Assembly: GCF_000213255.1 (NCBI RefSeq)
Contig: NC_015520.1
Coordinates: 764,001 to 828,000, forward strand
Source of the DNA: Mahella australiensis 50-1 BON
GTDB taxonomy: Bacteria; Bacillota; Clostridia; Mahellales; Mahellaceae
DNA length: 64,000 nucleotides
Reading direction: 5' to 3'
A model generated the notes under the pieces. It was not told the DNA's origin, did not search any database, and saw only the letters and a program-made list of their open reading frames with translations. Position 1 is the first letter of the stretch; the number at the start of each line of letters is the position of its first letter. Made by a program: the position numbers and the translations under genes. Shown here piece by piece: positions 34,771 to 43,336 of this stretch.

Positions 34771-34804
34771 CTATGGGGCAAGATAATGTTATTATTCTAT
34801 GATA

Positions 34805-34833
34805 TTGTCATAGTAAAATTATTCTGCGATAAT
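34805..34833 (+). promoter_or_regulatory. Transposase promoter
   Basis: -35 TTGTCA (34805-34810), 17-bp spacer, -10 GATAAT (34828-34833), inside the left-end repeats. Confidence 0.6.
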
Positions 34834-34863
34834 GTCATTATGAGGAGAGAGGAACAGTATTGT

Positions 34864-36200
34864 ATGACAGAGAGCGAAATGCAAAAACTTGTTGTTATTA
34901 ATAAAGTCATCGATGGGACGTTAACCGCAAGTGAAGCTGCGCAGGTTTTAGACCTCAGTGTTCGTCAAATATTTAGACTTAAGAAGGGGGTTAAAGAACA
35001 AGGTGCGTCTTTCGTTATTCATAAGAACAGAGGCCGTAAACCTGCTAATGCTTTAAGCGATGAGCTAGTAAACCATATCCTCACTTTGAGGAAGGAACAG
35101 TATTTTGATACGAATTTCTCTCATTTTAGAGATTTGCTTGAGGATGATAAGGGTATTATTCTTAGTAATTCCTCGGTTTATAGAATCCTTGATAATGCCG
35201 GTATTCAAAGCCCTAGAAAGCATAGACGCCCTCGTAAGATTCATGCTAGAAGGGAACGTATGCCTCAGGCTGGCATGTTGGTGCAAATCGATTGCACCTC
35301 TTTTGAATGGATTCCTTCTGTAGGTAATATGGCTCTCCACGGTGCCATAGACGATGCCACCGGTCAGGTCCTCGCGCTCTATTTTACTGAAAACGAGTGT
35401 ATGAATGGCTATTTTGAGCTCATGCGTACCATCATTGGCCAATATGGTATCCCTATATCTCTATATGCCGATAAGCATACTATATTTGCTTCTCCTAATA
35501 AGGGTAAAATCTCTATCGAGGAGCAGCTTGAGGGTAAAGTGGTAAATGAAACCCAGTTCCAAATGGCTATGAGTACATTGGGTATATCTATCATTAATGC
35601 CAGGTCCCCTCAGGCTAAGGGCCGCGTAGAGAGGCTATGGAATACTTTGCAGGATAGGCTCAGGGCAGAATTGAGGATTTATGGCATTGATTCTATGGAA
35701 AAGGCCAATGAGTTTTTGCCTAAGTTCCTGGAGAGATATAATAAAAGGTTCGCCATAGAGCCTCAAGATCCCGAGCCTGCTTTTAGAGAATTACCGCCGG
35801 ATATCGACTTAGATAATATACTTTGTGTTAAGTTATCTAGAAAAGTTGATAATGGCGGCGTATTTTCTCTACACAGCCAATATTATCAAGTTGTATGTGA
35901 TGATGGCAAAACCGTTGCACCTATCGTTCCTAGAGCTAAGATAACGGTTCTTACCAGCCCCAGGATAGGTATACGGTGCAGTATGGCAATAATATATATG
36001 CTGTGAAAAAGCTCGATGAACCGCCTAAGAAAGCTCAGAAAGCTAATAAGGCAAGTTCATCGAGCACAGCTAAGCCTTATAAGCCTTCTCCCACTCATCC
36101 TTGGAAACAAGGTTGGCAGAAGGCGCCATCATATTGGTATGAGGAATCAGACAGAGAGATTTTAGAGGCTCTGTATAATTCCTCACGCGCCTGGCACTAG
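34864..36200 (+). pseudogene. ISNCY-like DDE transposase, frameshifted near the C-terminus
   Basis: Starts ATG 34864 behind AGAGAGG. N-terminal HTH (LTASEAAQVLDLSVRQIFRL), then a DDE integrase core: QIDCTSFEW, GAIDDATGQVL, and SPQAKGRVERLWNT with the late acidic residue. The frame ends at 36006, but the -1 frame from 35976 (QYGNNIYAVKKLDEPPKK ... HPWKQGW) is the natural C-terminus of the family, so one G seems lost at about 35975-35976. The catalytic core is intact, and the shortened 380-residue product might still be active. Family named by similarity I recall, so moderate certainty on ISNCY. Confidence 0.8.
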
Positions 36201-36206
36201 CCAGTA

Positions 36207-36336
36207 TTAAGGCTTACAGCCTAATTATATAATAGCTGCGAAATGAACGTGCGTCAAGGGCAAGCGGAGCTTGTTTATTTTACCCTTGACGCACGGGAAT
36301 GGAGCAGCTAGAATTTAGCAAAGCAGTAAGCCTTAA
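36207..36336. repeat. Three-tier nested stem inside the IS 3' region
   Basis: Arms: 11 bp (36207-36217 with 36326-36336), 7 bp (36233-36239 with 36304-36310), 12 bp (36249-36260 with 36283-36294), and a small apical CAAGC/GCTTG hairpin (36261-36273). It lies just after the transposase stop. It may block readthrough or be a transposon-encoded RNA or recombination site. From here to 36538 there is no gene. Confidence 0.75.
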
Positions 36337-36538
36337 GATAGTATTATCTTTTTTGCTCATTTGGTGGTAATATATGTTCTCATATCATATTAATGTAAGT
36401 TGCTAAAGTTATATAACCAGCTTACTGTAATATAATCTATATTTAATGTTCCAATTATAGTAAATCTATGCCTCGCTATGAAATTTTCGTTGAATAAATA
36501 TCAGCCATTTACTATGACATTTTCGCTGACTATTGACA

Positions 36539-36554
36539 CTATGGGGCAAGATAA
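36539..36554. repeat. Direct repeat of IS left-end sequence on the right flank
   Basis: The 16 bases directly after the IS right tip repeat 34771-34786, the sequence following TGTCAA at the left tip. It may be the stub of a second, tandem copy of the element. Confidence 0.7.
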
Positions 36555-36577
36555 GCGTTATAAGGGCAAAAAATTAT

Positions 36578-36606
36578 TTGATATGCCTAGAGGCGTGAAG
36601 TATAAT
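36578..36606 (+). promoter_or_regulatory. Promoter of the cobalamin operon
   Basis: -35 TTGATA (36578-36583), 17-bp spacer, -10 TATAAT (36601-36606). It starts 40 bp beyond the IS right end, so the insertion left it intact. Confidence 0.85.
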
Positions 36607-36635
36607 ATAAAGTGTTAAAACTGAATAGTGATGTT

Positions 36636-36778
36636 CATGTACCGATTGCAGGGAAGCCGGTGAGAAGCCGGCGCGGTGCCGCCACTGTATGGCAGAGTAT
36701 GCTGCATATGCCACTGAAGTATTTCGGGAAGGCGCAGCAAAGCGATGATGCCGAGCCAGGATACCGGACCGGTGCATG
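36636..36778 (+). ncRNA. Cobalamin riboswitch
   Basis: Landmarks in order: GGGAAGCCGGTGAGAAGCCGG, i.e. the box before the B12 box (in part), CCGCCACTGTATG, GCCACTGAAG, GGGAAGGCG and AGCCAGGATACC. Outer P1 pairs 36636-36644 with 36770-36778 with one G-U pair. It precedes a cobalamin uptake and cobamide assembly operon, as expected. Confidence 0.92.
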
Positions 36779-36815
36779 CCCCATCAAACCTACGAGCCAT
36801 AGGGGAGGGATAGTT

Positions 36816-36851
36816 ATGAAGTGTATTTACGCCTTTCGGCCTTATGGTTGA
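36816..36851 (+). CDS. Possible 11-residue leader peptide in the riboswitch expression platform
   Basis: ATG 36816 follows a strong SD (GGGGAGGGA, 36802-36810). The frame reads MKCIYAFRPYG and stops within the terminator stem, so a translating ribosome would cover the terminator's 5' arm. Too short to judge by sequence conservation here. Confidence 0.4.
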   Translation: MKCIYAFRPYG

Positions 36852-36862
36852 AAGGCTTTTTT
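36831..36862 (+). terminator. Terminator of the cobalamin riboswitch
   Basis: GCCTTTC (36831-36837) pairs with GAAAGGC (36850-36856), followed by six T. It lies between the riboswitch and btuF. A further 24-codon frame without a good SD (36863-36937) ends one base before btuF. Confidence 0.8.
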
Positions 36863-36938
36863 ATGATGAATCAATGGAGAAAAAACGTAAAAAAACAGAA
36901 AGGAGAAATGCGCGGTTTTGTTGCGCTATTAAAGTAAT

Positions 36939-37898
36939 ATGAAAAAGTTGAAACGAAATTTATCGATATTAATCGTTATAATTATACTGGCTTTGACCGC
37001 TTGTGCTGGCCGGCAGCCCGCCGACCAACCCAATGCCAGCGATGCAGTGGGTTCTTCTGAACAGCAGGCTGAAACGCCTCCGGCGGCGTATCCGGTTACG
37101 GTTACCGATGTGAAGGGTCGCAGCGTTACCATCGAGAAGAAACCGGAATCGATAGTATCATTGACGCCCAGCAATACTGAGACACTGTTTGCTCTAGGAT
37201 TAGGCGATAAAATAGTTGGCGTGGACGAGTACTCAAATTATCCTGAACAAGCAAATGCCATAAAGAAGGTGGGCGATTTCAACGGCCCTAATATAGAACT
37301 TATAACCCAGCTTAAGCCCGATCTGGTCGTAGCCGGAGGTTATATACAGGACGAGGCTATAAAGAAGCTGGAGGATATTAAGATACAGGTTGTTTCATCT
37401 GAAGCGGCCGGTCTGGAAGAGCTGTACCAGACTATAGACGTGCTGGGCGAGGCTACCGGTACACAGCAGCAAGCTAAGCAATTAGTGGAAAAGCTTAAGA
37501 GCAATATGAAAGCTATAGCCGATAAGACGACCTCTTTAGATAAGCCGAAGGTTTATTTTAATGTCGATATAAACGGGTTTTTTACAGCCGGTAAGGGTAC
37601 GTTTATAAGCGAGCTTATAGCTATGGCCGGTGGCACTAATGTGGCTGATGACAGTGAGGGCTATGCTCAATATAGTGTGGAAAAAATCGTCGAAAAGAAT
37701 CCCGATATAATAATAACCACCGAACATGCCGGCAGCCCGGAGGATATAAAGAATATAGAGGCGCTAAAAAGTGTCAACGCCGTAAAGAACGATAAGATAT
37801 ATTCATTGGACGCTGATATAGTAAACCGCTTGGGCCCGAGAGTAGATCAGGCCTTGGAACAATTGGCCAGGGTTATACATCCTGAGATATTTGAATAA
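36939..37898 (+). CDS. btuF: Cobalamin ABC transporter substrate-binding lipoprotein
   Basis: 319 residues. The signal peptide ends in a lipobox (ALTACAG). The BtuF/FhuD-like fold starts VTDVKGRSVTIEKKPESIVS, with GVDEYSNYP and PDLVVAGGY typical of cobalamin binders. The riboswitch upstream and the cobamide genes downstream specify B12 or cobinamide over iron siderophores. Its own start has no close SD; AAAGGAG (36899-36905) is some 33 nt upstream, next to a short leader frame that ends at 36937, so coupled translation is possible. Confidence 0.9.
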   Translation: MKKLKRNLSILIVIIILALTACAGRQPADQPNASDAVGSSEQQAETPPAAYPVTVTDVKGRSVTIEKKPESIVSLTPSNTETLFALGLGDKIVGVDEYSNYPEQANAIKKVGDFNGPNIELITQLKPDLVVAGGYIQDEAIKKLEDIKIQVVSSEAAGLEELYQTIDVLGEATGTQQQAKQLVEKLKSNMKAIADKTTSLDKPKVYFNVDINGFFTAGKGTFISELIAMAGGTNVADDSEGYAQYSVEKIVEKNPDIIITTEHAGSPEDIKNIEALKSVNAVKNDKIYSLDADIVNRLGPRVDQALEQLARVIHPEIFE

Positions 37899-37901
37899 TC
37901 C

Positions 37902-38960
37902 GTGTTTATGAAAAATAAAGGTCGCCTACTGTTTAGTGCGTTTATGCTGGCAATGGTCGTTATATTGTTTTTGTCCATATTGTTGGCTGTGTCCTTGGGC
38001 GCTGCCGACATTGCTATGGCCGATGCTTTCGGCGTATTGATAAAGCCGTTGCCTATTGTGGGGCGATGGGTGAATGCTTCATATGATGACGCTTATTACA
38101 GCATTGTATGGGGTATCCGCCTGCCACGTGTGCTGCTGGCCGCGACCGTGGGTATGGGCCTGGCGGTGGCGGGTACAGCATTTCAAGGGCTGTTGCAAAA
38201 TCCGATGGCCGATCCTTATGTGCTCGGAGTGTCATCAGGAGCGTCATTCGGCGCAACGATATCTATCGTGCTCGGCATAGGTAGCGGATTCATGGGCCTA
38301 GCAGGTTCTACGATAGCAGCTTTTGTGGGAGCTGTACTGACCATGGCTGCAGTTTATACGTTGGGCAGGGCTGGGAGAAAATCATCCATGGTGACGCTGC
38401 TGCTGGCAGGTATAGCCGTAAGCTCGTTTTTATCGGCCATGGTATCATTTATGATGATATTAAATCACGATAAACTCGAGAGCATAGTGCTATGGACGAT
38501 GGGTAGCTTTGCTACCGCGAGTTGGGCATCGCTGTATATATCATTTCCTATCATCTTTATCGGCGGCGTTGTGCTGTTGTCCATGTCGAAGGAGATGAAT
38601 GCTTTGCTTATGGGTGATGAGACGGCTTTGCACCTAGGTGTGGACGTCAATAAAATCCGCAAGTTATTGCTGGTTGTGGGTTCGCTCATAACCGCTTCGG
38701 CCGTATCGGTCAGCGGTATCATAGGTTTCGTTGGCCTTATAATACCTCATGTGGTCAGGCTGTTTACCGGGCCTGACCATAGGCGCCTTTTACCCGCTGC
38801 CACTGTAAGCGGTGCTATATTCATGATAATAAGCGACACTTTGGCTCGTACGCTTATGGCACCTATAGAAATACCGGTAGGCATTATAACATCTTTAGTG
38901 GGCGGGCCGTTTTTCCTTTACCTGTTGGTGCGGAACAGGAATGCAGCATATAGGGGTTGA
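37902..38960 (+). CDS. btuC: Cobalamin ABC transporter permease (FecCD family)
   Basis: 352 residues from GTG 37902 (or 350 from ATG 37908) with about ten membrane segments. FecCD hallmarks are RLPRVLLAATVGMGLAVAG, GLLQNPMADPYVLGVSSGAS and IIGFVGLIIPHVVRL. It follows btuF by 3 bases without a clear SD, suggesting translational coupling. It forms the membrane channel for cobamide uptake. Confidence 0.92.
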   Translation: MFMKNKGRLLFSAFMLAMVVILFLSILLAVSLGAADIAMADAFGVLIKPLPIVGRWVNASYDDAYYSIVWGIRLPRVLLAATVGMGLAVAGTAFQGLLQNPMADPYVLGVSSGASFGATISIVLGIGSGFMGLAGSTIAAFVGAVLTMAAVYTLGRAGRKSSMVTLLLAGIAVSSFLSAMVSFMMILNHDKLESIVLWTMGSFATASWASLYISFPIIFIGGVVLLSMSKEMNALLMGDETALHLGVDVNKIRKLLLVVGSLITASAVSVSGIIGFVGLIIPHVVRLFTGPDHRRLLPAATVSGAIFMIISDTLARTLMAPIEIPVGIITSLVGGPFFLYLLVRNRNAAYRG

Positions 38961-38964
38961 TGGT

Positions 38965-39786
38965 ATGGAGTATATATTGGAAGCACGCGATTTAAGCTGT
39001 GCATATGACCAAACGACGATAATAGAGCATCTGGATTTGGCTATCGAAAGAAGCAGCATGGTGGGTATACTCGGTCCCAATGGTTCGGGCAAAACTACGT
39101 TGTTAAGGCATATATCGGCGGCGTTAAAGCCACGGTCAGGTGTAGTATTGTTAAATGGCGTCGATGTCTTTGCTATGCGCCGCCGCATGTTGGCCCGTAA
39201 AATAGCCTATGTACCGCAGAGCACGGCTGCCGATTTTGAGTTTTCAGCCATGGATGTCGTCATGATGGGCCGTATACCGTATATGAAGGGGTTTCAATCT
39301 GAGAGCCATGCAGATATGAGCGCTGTCAAGCAGGCCATGGATATGACCGGTACATGGCAGTTTAGGGACAGAAGCATAACCGAACTGTCGGGCGGCGAAT
39401 TACAACGCGTGATGATAGCGCGGGCTTTAGCCCAGCAACCTGAGATATTGATGTTGGATGAGCCTACGGCCCATCTCGACTTGCAATTTCAAATGGAGAT
39501 ATTGGATTTGTTGAGGCAATTGGTGGATCATCACGGCCTGACTGTTATAGTGGTATTGCATGATATAAATCTGGCTGTTCAATTCTGCGATAAAGTGGTC
39601 TTCATGCAAAGCGGTTCGATTATAGCAGACGGCCGTCCGCAAGATGTTATAACCGAACAGCTCATAAGCGATGTATACAATGTAGCTGTAAGCATATGGC
39701 ATGATGAAGCGACAGGCTCCATATGCATAGCCCCTGTAAGGCAGGCATCATCGGAAACGTCGGCCTGCTTAAAACGGATAGGGTAG
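38965..39786 (+). CDS. btuD: Cobalamin ABC transporter ATP-binding protein
   Basis: About 273 residues with Walker A GPNGSGKTT, Q-loop YVPQS, signature LSGGELQR, Walker B ILMLDEPTAHLD and the switch His in VLHDINLA. ATG 38965 follows AGGGG, just after the btuC stop; a start at 38941 would overlap btuC. It energises the BtuCF importer. Confidence 0.92.
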   Translation: MEYILEARDLSCAYDQTTIIEHLDLAIERSSMVGILGPNGSGKTTLLRHISAALKPRSGVVLLNGVDVFAMRRRMLARKIAYVPQSTAADFEFSAMDVVMMGRIPYMKGFQSESHADMSAVKQAMDMTGTWQFRDRSITELSGGELQRVMIARALAQQPEILMLDEPTAHLDLQFQMEILDLLRQLVDHHGLTVIVVLHDINLAVQFCDKVVFMQSGSIIADGRPQDVITEQLISDVYNVAVSIWHDEATGSICIAPVRQASSETSACLKRIG

Positions 39787-39794
39787 GTGTTTTG

Positions 39795-41318
39795 ATGAGA
39801 GCCAAAGCTATAATGATACAGGGTACTGGTTCATCGGTTGGCAAAAGCCTGATAACCGCAGCTTTATGCCGCATATTCCATCAGGACGGCTATAAGGTGG
39901 CTCCATTTAAGTCTCAGAACATGGCTTTGAATTCATATGTAACCAAAGAAGGTGGCGAAATGGGGAGGGCTCAGGTGGTACAAGCCCAGGCCTGCGGTAT
40001 AGAGCCGTCAGTGGCCATGAACCCGATACTGCTCAAACCGTCGAGCGATATAGGGTCACAGGTTGTAATAAACGGTCGCGTTTACGGCAATATGACGGCC
40101 ACCCAATATCAAGCCTTTAAGCCGCAACTCAAGGATGTGATAATGTCGGCTTATAACAGCTTGGCCGAGCGATATGACATAGTGGTCATAGAGGGGGCAG
40201 GCAGTCCGGCTGAAATAAATCTGAAAGACGATGATATAGTCAATATGGGTATGGCTGAGATGGCCGATGCGCCGGTGCTACTGATAGGCGATATAGATAG
40301 GGGCGGCGTATTTGCGTCTATAGCCGGTACCATGCTATTGTTGGATCATAATGAGCGACGGCGAGTCAAAGGTGCCATCATAAACAAATTTCGCGGCGAT
40401 GTTTCGATACTGCAGCCAGGTCTGGATATGCTGACCGATATAATACACCGACCGGTGCTGGGAGTGGTGCCGTTTATTCATACCGAAATAGATGAGGAGG
40501 ATGGCGCCACCGATCGATTTGCTGCCAGGAACCGCAAAGGCCTGCTGGATATAGCGGTCGTATATGTACCGCATATAGCCAATTTCACTGATTTCGAGCC
40601 GCTCAGGGCCCTAGCCGATGTCGATTTGCGCTACGTGCCTAAACCGGAAGATTTGGGTGTGCCCGACCTTCTCATTTTACCGGGTACCAAAAATACTACC
40701 GGCGATATGCTTTATATAAAGCGCTCCGGCTGGGAAGAGGCTATAACCCGCTATGCTGCCAGCGGAGGCTATATCATGGGCATATGCGGTGGGTTCCAGA
40801 TGTTGGGCAAAGTGATACGCGATCCGTTGCATGTGGAATCGGATATAGATGAGATAGAGGGCCTAAAGCTGCTCGATGTGGAGACCACTATGGATGCCCA
40901 AAAGATAACCGCTCAAGCGGCAGCAAAGGTGGTGGCCAATGAGGGACCGCTCACAAAAGGGCTGTCAGGTATGACGATAAAAGGATATGAGATACATAAA
41001 GGGTTTACGTCGTCGTGGACGAAGGCGTATCCTTTTACTACCATATTTAGCCGCATGGACGAGAATGTTGAACAGCCTGATGGTTTTATGGATGCTACAG
41101 GGCATGTAATTGGAACGTATTTGCACGGCATATTCGATAACGATACATTTACTTTAGGTATCATAAATGCTTTGAAATGCATTAAAGGTTTACCGGTAGA
41201 AAATATGCCTAGAATCGAAACATTTGAGCAGCACCGGGAGTGTATGTATGATGAACTGGCAGATGTAGTGCGCGAATCGGTAAATATGGATGCTATATAT
41301 GAGATTTTGGGTATATGA
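39795..41318 (+). CDS. cobQ: Cobyric acid synthase
   Basis: 507 residues. N-terminal ATP-binding region (IQGTGSSVGKSLITAALCR), KSQNMALNSYVT, then a class-I-like glutamine amidotransferase domain with nucleophile Cys in GYIMGICGGFQMLG and the C-terminal GTYLHGIFDN. It amidates adenosylcobyrinic a,c-diamide to cobyric acid. ATG 39795 has TAGGTG upstream; a longer frame overlaps btuD. Confidence 0.95.
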   Translation: MRAKAIMIQGTGSSVGKSLITAALCRIFHQDGYKVAPFKSQNMALNSYVTKEGGEMGRAQVVQAQACGIEPSVAMNPILLKPSSDIGSQVVINGRVYGNMTATQYQAFKPQLKDVIMSAYNSLAERYDIVVIEGAGSPAEINLKDDDIVNMGMAEMADAPVLLIGDIDRGGVFASIAGTMLLLDHNERRRVKGAIINKFRGDVSILQPGLDMLTDIIHRPVLGVVPFIHTEIDEEDGATDRFAARNRKGLLDIAVVYVPHIANFTDFEPLRALADVDLRYVPKPEDLGVPDLLILPGTKNTTGDMLYIKRSGWEEAITRYAASGGYIMGICGGFQMLGKVIRDPLHVESDIDEIEGLKLLDVETTMDAQKITAQAAAKVVANEGPLTKGLSGMTIKGYEIHKGFTSSWTKAYPFTTIFSRMDENVEQPDGFMDATGHVIGTYLHGIFDNDTFTLGIINALKCIKGLPVENMPRIETFEQHRECMYDELADVVRESVNMDAIYEILGI

Positions 41319-41327
41319 GGTAATTTT

Positions 41328-42269
41328 ATGCTGGATATAGTATTGGGTTATGCTCTGGATTTGGTAGCTGGTGATCCTTACTGGTTTCCGCATCCGGTTC
41401 GGCTTATAGGCCGATTTATTTCGTTTATGGAAAGGATGCTCAGGGGAATAGCCCGCGCACCTGCCGCGCAAAAAGCAGCCGGCGTTGCATTGGCGGTAAT
41501 TACGGTGAGCATAACCTATGCTGTGCTCTATTTTATGTTAAAATATGCTCGTCAATGGAATGAAGCAGCATACCATGCTTTAAATATATTCTTTATATGC
41601 ATGGCGTTGGCTACGCACAGTCTAAGCTATGAGGCTTTGAAGATATATCGATTGCTGGAAAATGGCAATATAGAGGGCGCGCGGCATGCTCTTTCATTTA
41701 TAGTAGGAAGAGATACCGAGTGCCTTGATACACATCAAATAAGCCGGGCTGTTGTAGAAACTGTGGCTGAGAATGCGTCCGATGGCGTGGTAGCGCCGCT
41801 CTTTTATCTTTTCATAGGTGGTGTTCCTTTGGCTATGGCTTATAAGGCTGTCAATACGCTGGATTCGATGGTGGGGTATAAAAATGAGCGCTACAGATAT
41901 TTTGGATGGGCTTCAGCGCGTTTGGACGACGTAGCTAATTTTCTGCCGGCGAGAATAACTGGTCTGCTTATAGCGCTGGTTGCTGTCGTGTGCAGAGGTA
42001 GCTCCAAAAGGGCACTTATGACCATGGTTAGAGAAGGTTCGCATCATGAAAGCCCAAATAGCGGCTATCCGGAGGCTGCGATGGCCGGTGCACTCAGCAT
42101 AACGCTCGGCGGTCCGAGCACTTACGGGGGCAAACTGGTGGATAAGCCTGTGCTCGGTCAGGCGCTTAGGCCAATAGAGCCATCGCATATATTCGAGGCC
42201 GTACGCATTATGAAGATTGCATCACTTCTTGCACTTATAATAGGGGTGTTGGTATTATGGGCGATATAA
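41328..42269 (+). CDS. cbiB: Adenosylcobinamide-phosphate synthase
   Basis: 313 residues, membrane protein with the family opening LDIVLGYALDLVAGDPYWFPHPVRLIG (shown in part as AGDPYWFPHPVRLIG) and the core motifs RDTECLD, ENASDGVVAPLFY, LDSMVGYKNERY and ESPNSGYPEAAMAGAL. It attaches aminopropanol phosphate to cobyric acid. Its end overlaps cobD by 13 bases. Confidence 0.94.
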   Translation: MLDIVLGYALDLVAGDPYWFPHPVRLIGRFISFMERMLRGIARAPAAQKAAGVALAVITVSITYAVLYFMLKYARQWNEAAYHALNIFFICMALATHSLSYEALKIYRLLENGNIEGARHALSFIVGRDTECLDTHQISRAVVETVAENASDGVVAPLFYLFIGGVPLAMAYKAVNTLDSMVGYKNERYRYFGWASARLDDVANFLPARITGLLIALVAVVCRGSSKRALMTMVREGSHHESPNSGYPEAAMAGALSITLGGPSTYGGKLVDKPVLGQALRPIEPSHIFEAVRIMKIASLLALIIGVLVLWAI

Positions 42270-43336
42270 AGCATGGCGGCAATATATACGATACGGCGCA
42301 TGAGTGGAACGTATCGCCTTATGATATATTGGATTTCAGCGCTAATATAAACCCTTTGGGTACGCCACCGGGATTGACTCGATATCTCGAGGATAACTGG
42401 CAGGCCGTACTGCATTATCCTGATCCGGGATACAGGCGGCTTTATGAGGCGCTGGCAGATTATCTGGATGTCGATGAGCGCTATATAATGCTCGGCAACG
42501 GCGCCATAGATATAATATACGATTATATGCGCGTTATGAAACCGCAACGCGTGCTCATACCGTCGCCTACGTTTTCGGAATATAAACAGGCGGCTGCTGT
42601 GGCCGGCGCTCAAGCGGATATATGGCCGATGGCCGAAGGGTTTACCGTGGATGTCGATGCGCTGTGCGCCGTATTGAGCCAAGGCAGGCACGATATGGTG
42701 ATACTGTGCAATCCAAACAATCCCACGGGCGGCTTGCTCAATAGGTCTGAGCTGATAGCTATATTGGACTGTGCTAAAAGATATGACATAAATGTTCTTT
42801 TGGATGAGACCTTTATAGAGTTTACCGATGACTACCCGCGTACTTCTATGGCGGATGTGTTTCGGTGTTATCTGAATATGTGCATAATCAGGGCATTTAC
42901 CAAGTTTTTTGCCATGCCGGGATTGCGGCTCGGCTATTGCATCGCCGACGCCCGTATCAAAGAAATGATGAGCGATATACAACCCCCGTGGCGTATAAAT
43001 GCTATGGCGGCATTGGCCGGCGTATACGCTTTAAATGATAAAGAATTTATGATGAGGACGCGCCGGTTCGTTAAAGAGCAGCGAGATTTGCTGCAGTACG
43101 AGATATCGGCTGTCAGCAAGATGCACGTATACCCGAGCCAAGCTGATTTTATGCTTTTAAAATCGTTAAGCCAGCATGTTACGGCAGATGTCGTTCAACG
43201 GCATCTGCAAAAATACCGTATATTGGTGAGAAATGCTTCCAACTTCGACGGCCTAAATGAATACTATATACGCGTAGCGGTGAGGGATGCGGATAGCAAC
43301 CGGCGCCTTATAAAAGCTCTGGAGGACTTTGCATGA
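42257..43336 (+). CDS. cobD: L-threonine-O-3-phosphate decarboxylase
   Basis: 359 residues of the class-I/II aminotransferase fold. HGGNIYD and FSANINPLGTP mark the CobD group, and the PLP Lys lies in RAFTKFFAMPGLRLGY. It makes aminopropanol phosphate for CbiB. It overlaps cbiB upstream and pduX downstream (ATGA). Confidence 0.92.
   Translation: MGDIKHGGNIYDTAHEWNVSPYDILDFSANINPLGTPPGLTRYLEDNWQAVLHYPDPGYRRLYEALADYLDVDERYIMLGNGAIDIIYDYMRVMKPQRVLIPSPTFSEYKQAAAVAGAQADIWPMAEGFTVDVDALCAVLSQGRHDMVILCNPNNPTGGLLNRSELIAILDCAKRYDINVLLDETFIEFTDDYPRTSMADVFRCYLNMCIIRAFTKFFAMPGLRLGYCIADARIKEMMSDIQPPWRINAMAALAGVYALNDKEFMMRTRRFVKEQRDLLQYEISAVSKMHVYPSQADFMLLKSLSQHVTADVVQRHLQKYRILVRNASNFDGLNEYYIRVAVRDADSNRRLIKALEDFA

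Larger units (their letters stand above)
34765..36538 (+). mobile_element. Insertion sequence, ISNCY-like, about 1.77 kb
   Basis: Both ends begin TGTCAA when read inward, with further weak inverted similarity (e.g. ATGTCATAGTAAA-like stretches). The left end has two 27-bp tandem units starting ATTATTCT (34791 and 34818). It encodes one transposase, now frameshifted, plus a long structured segment after it. No clear target duplication was seen. A diverged left-end copy lies at 21000-21110. End positions are my best reading from the terminal repeats. Confidence 0.75.

Noticed and set aside
36612-36851. A 79-codon open frame across the cobalamin riboswitch
   Set aside because: It runs through conserved riboswitch boxes and lacks an SD at its start; only its last 11 codons have a ribosome binding site.
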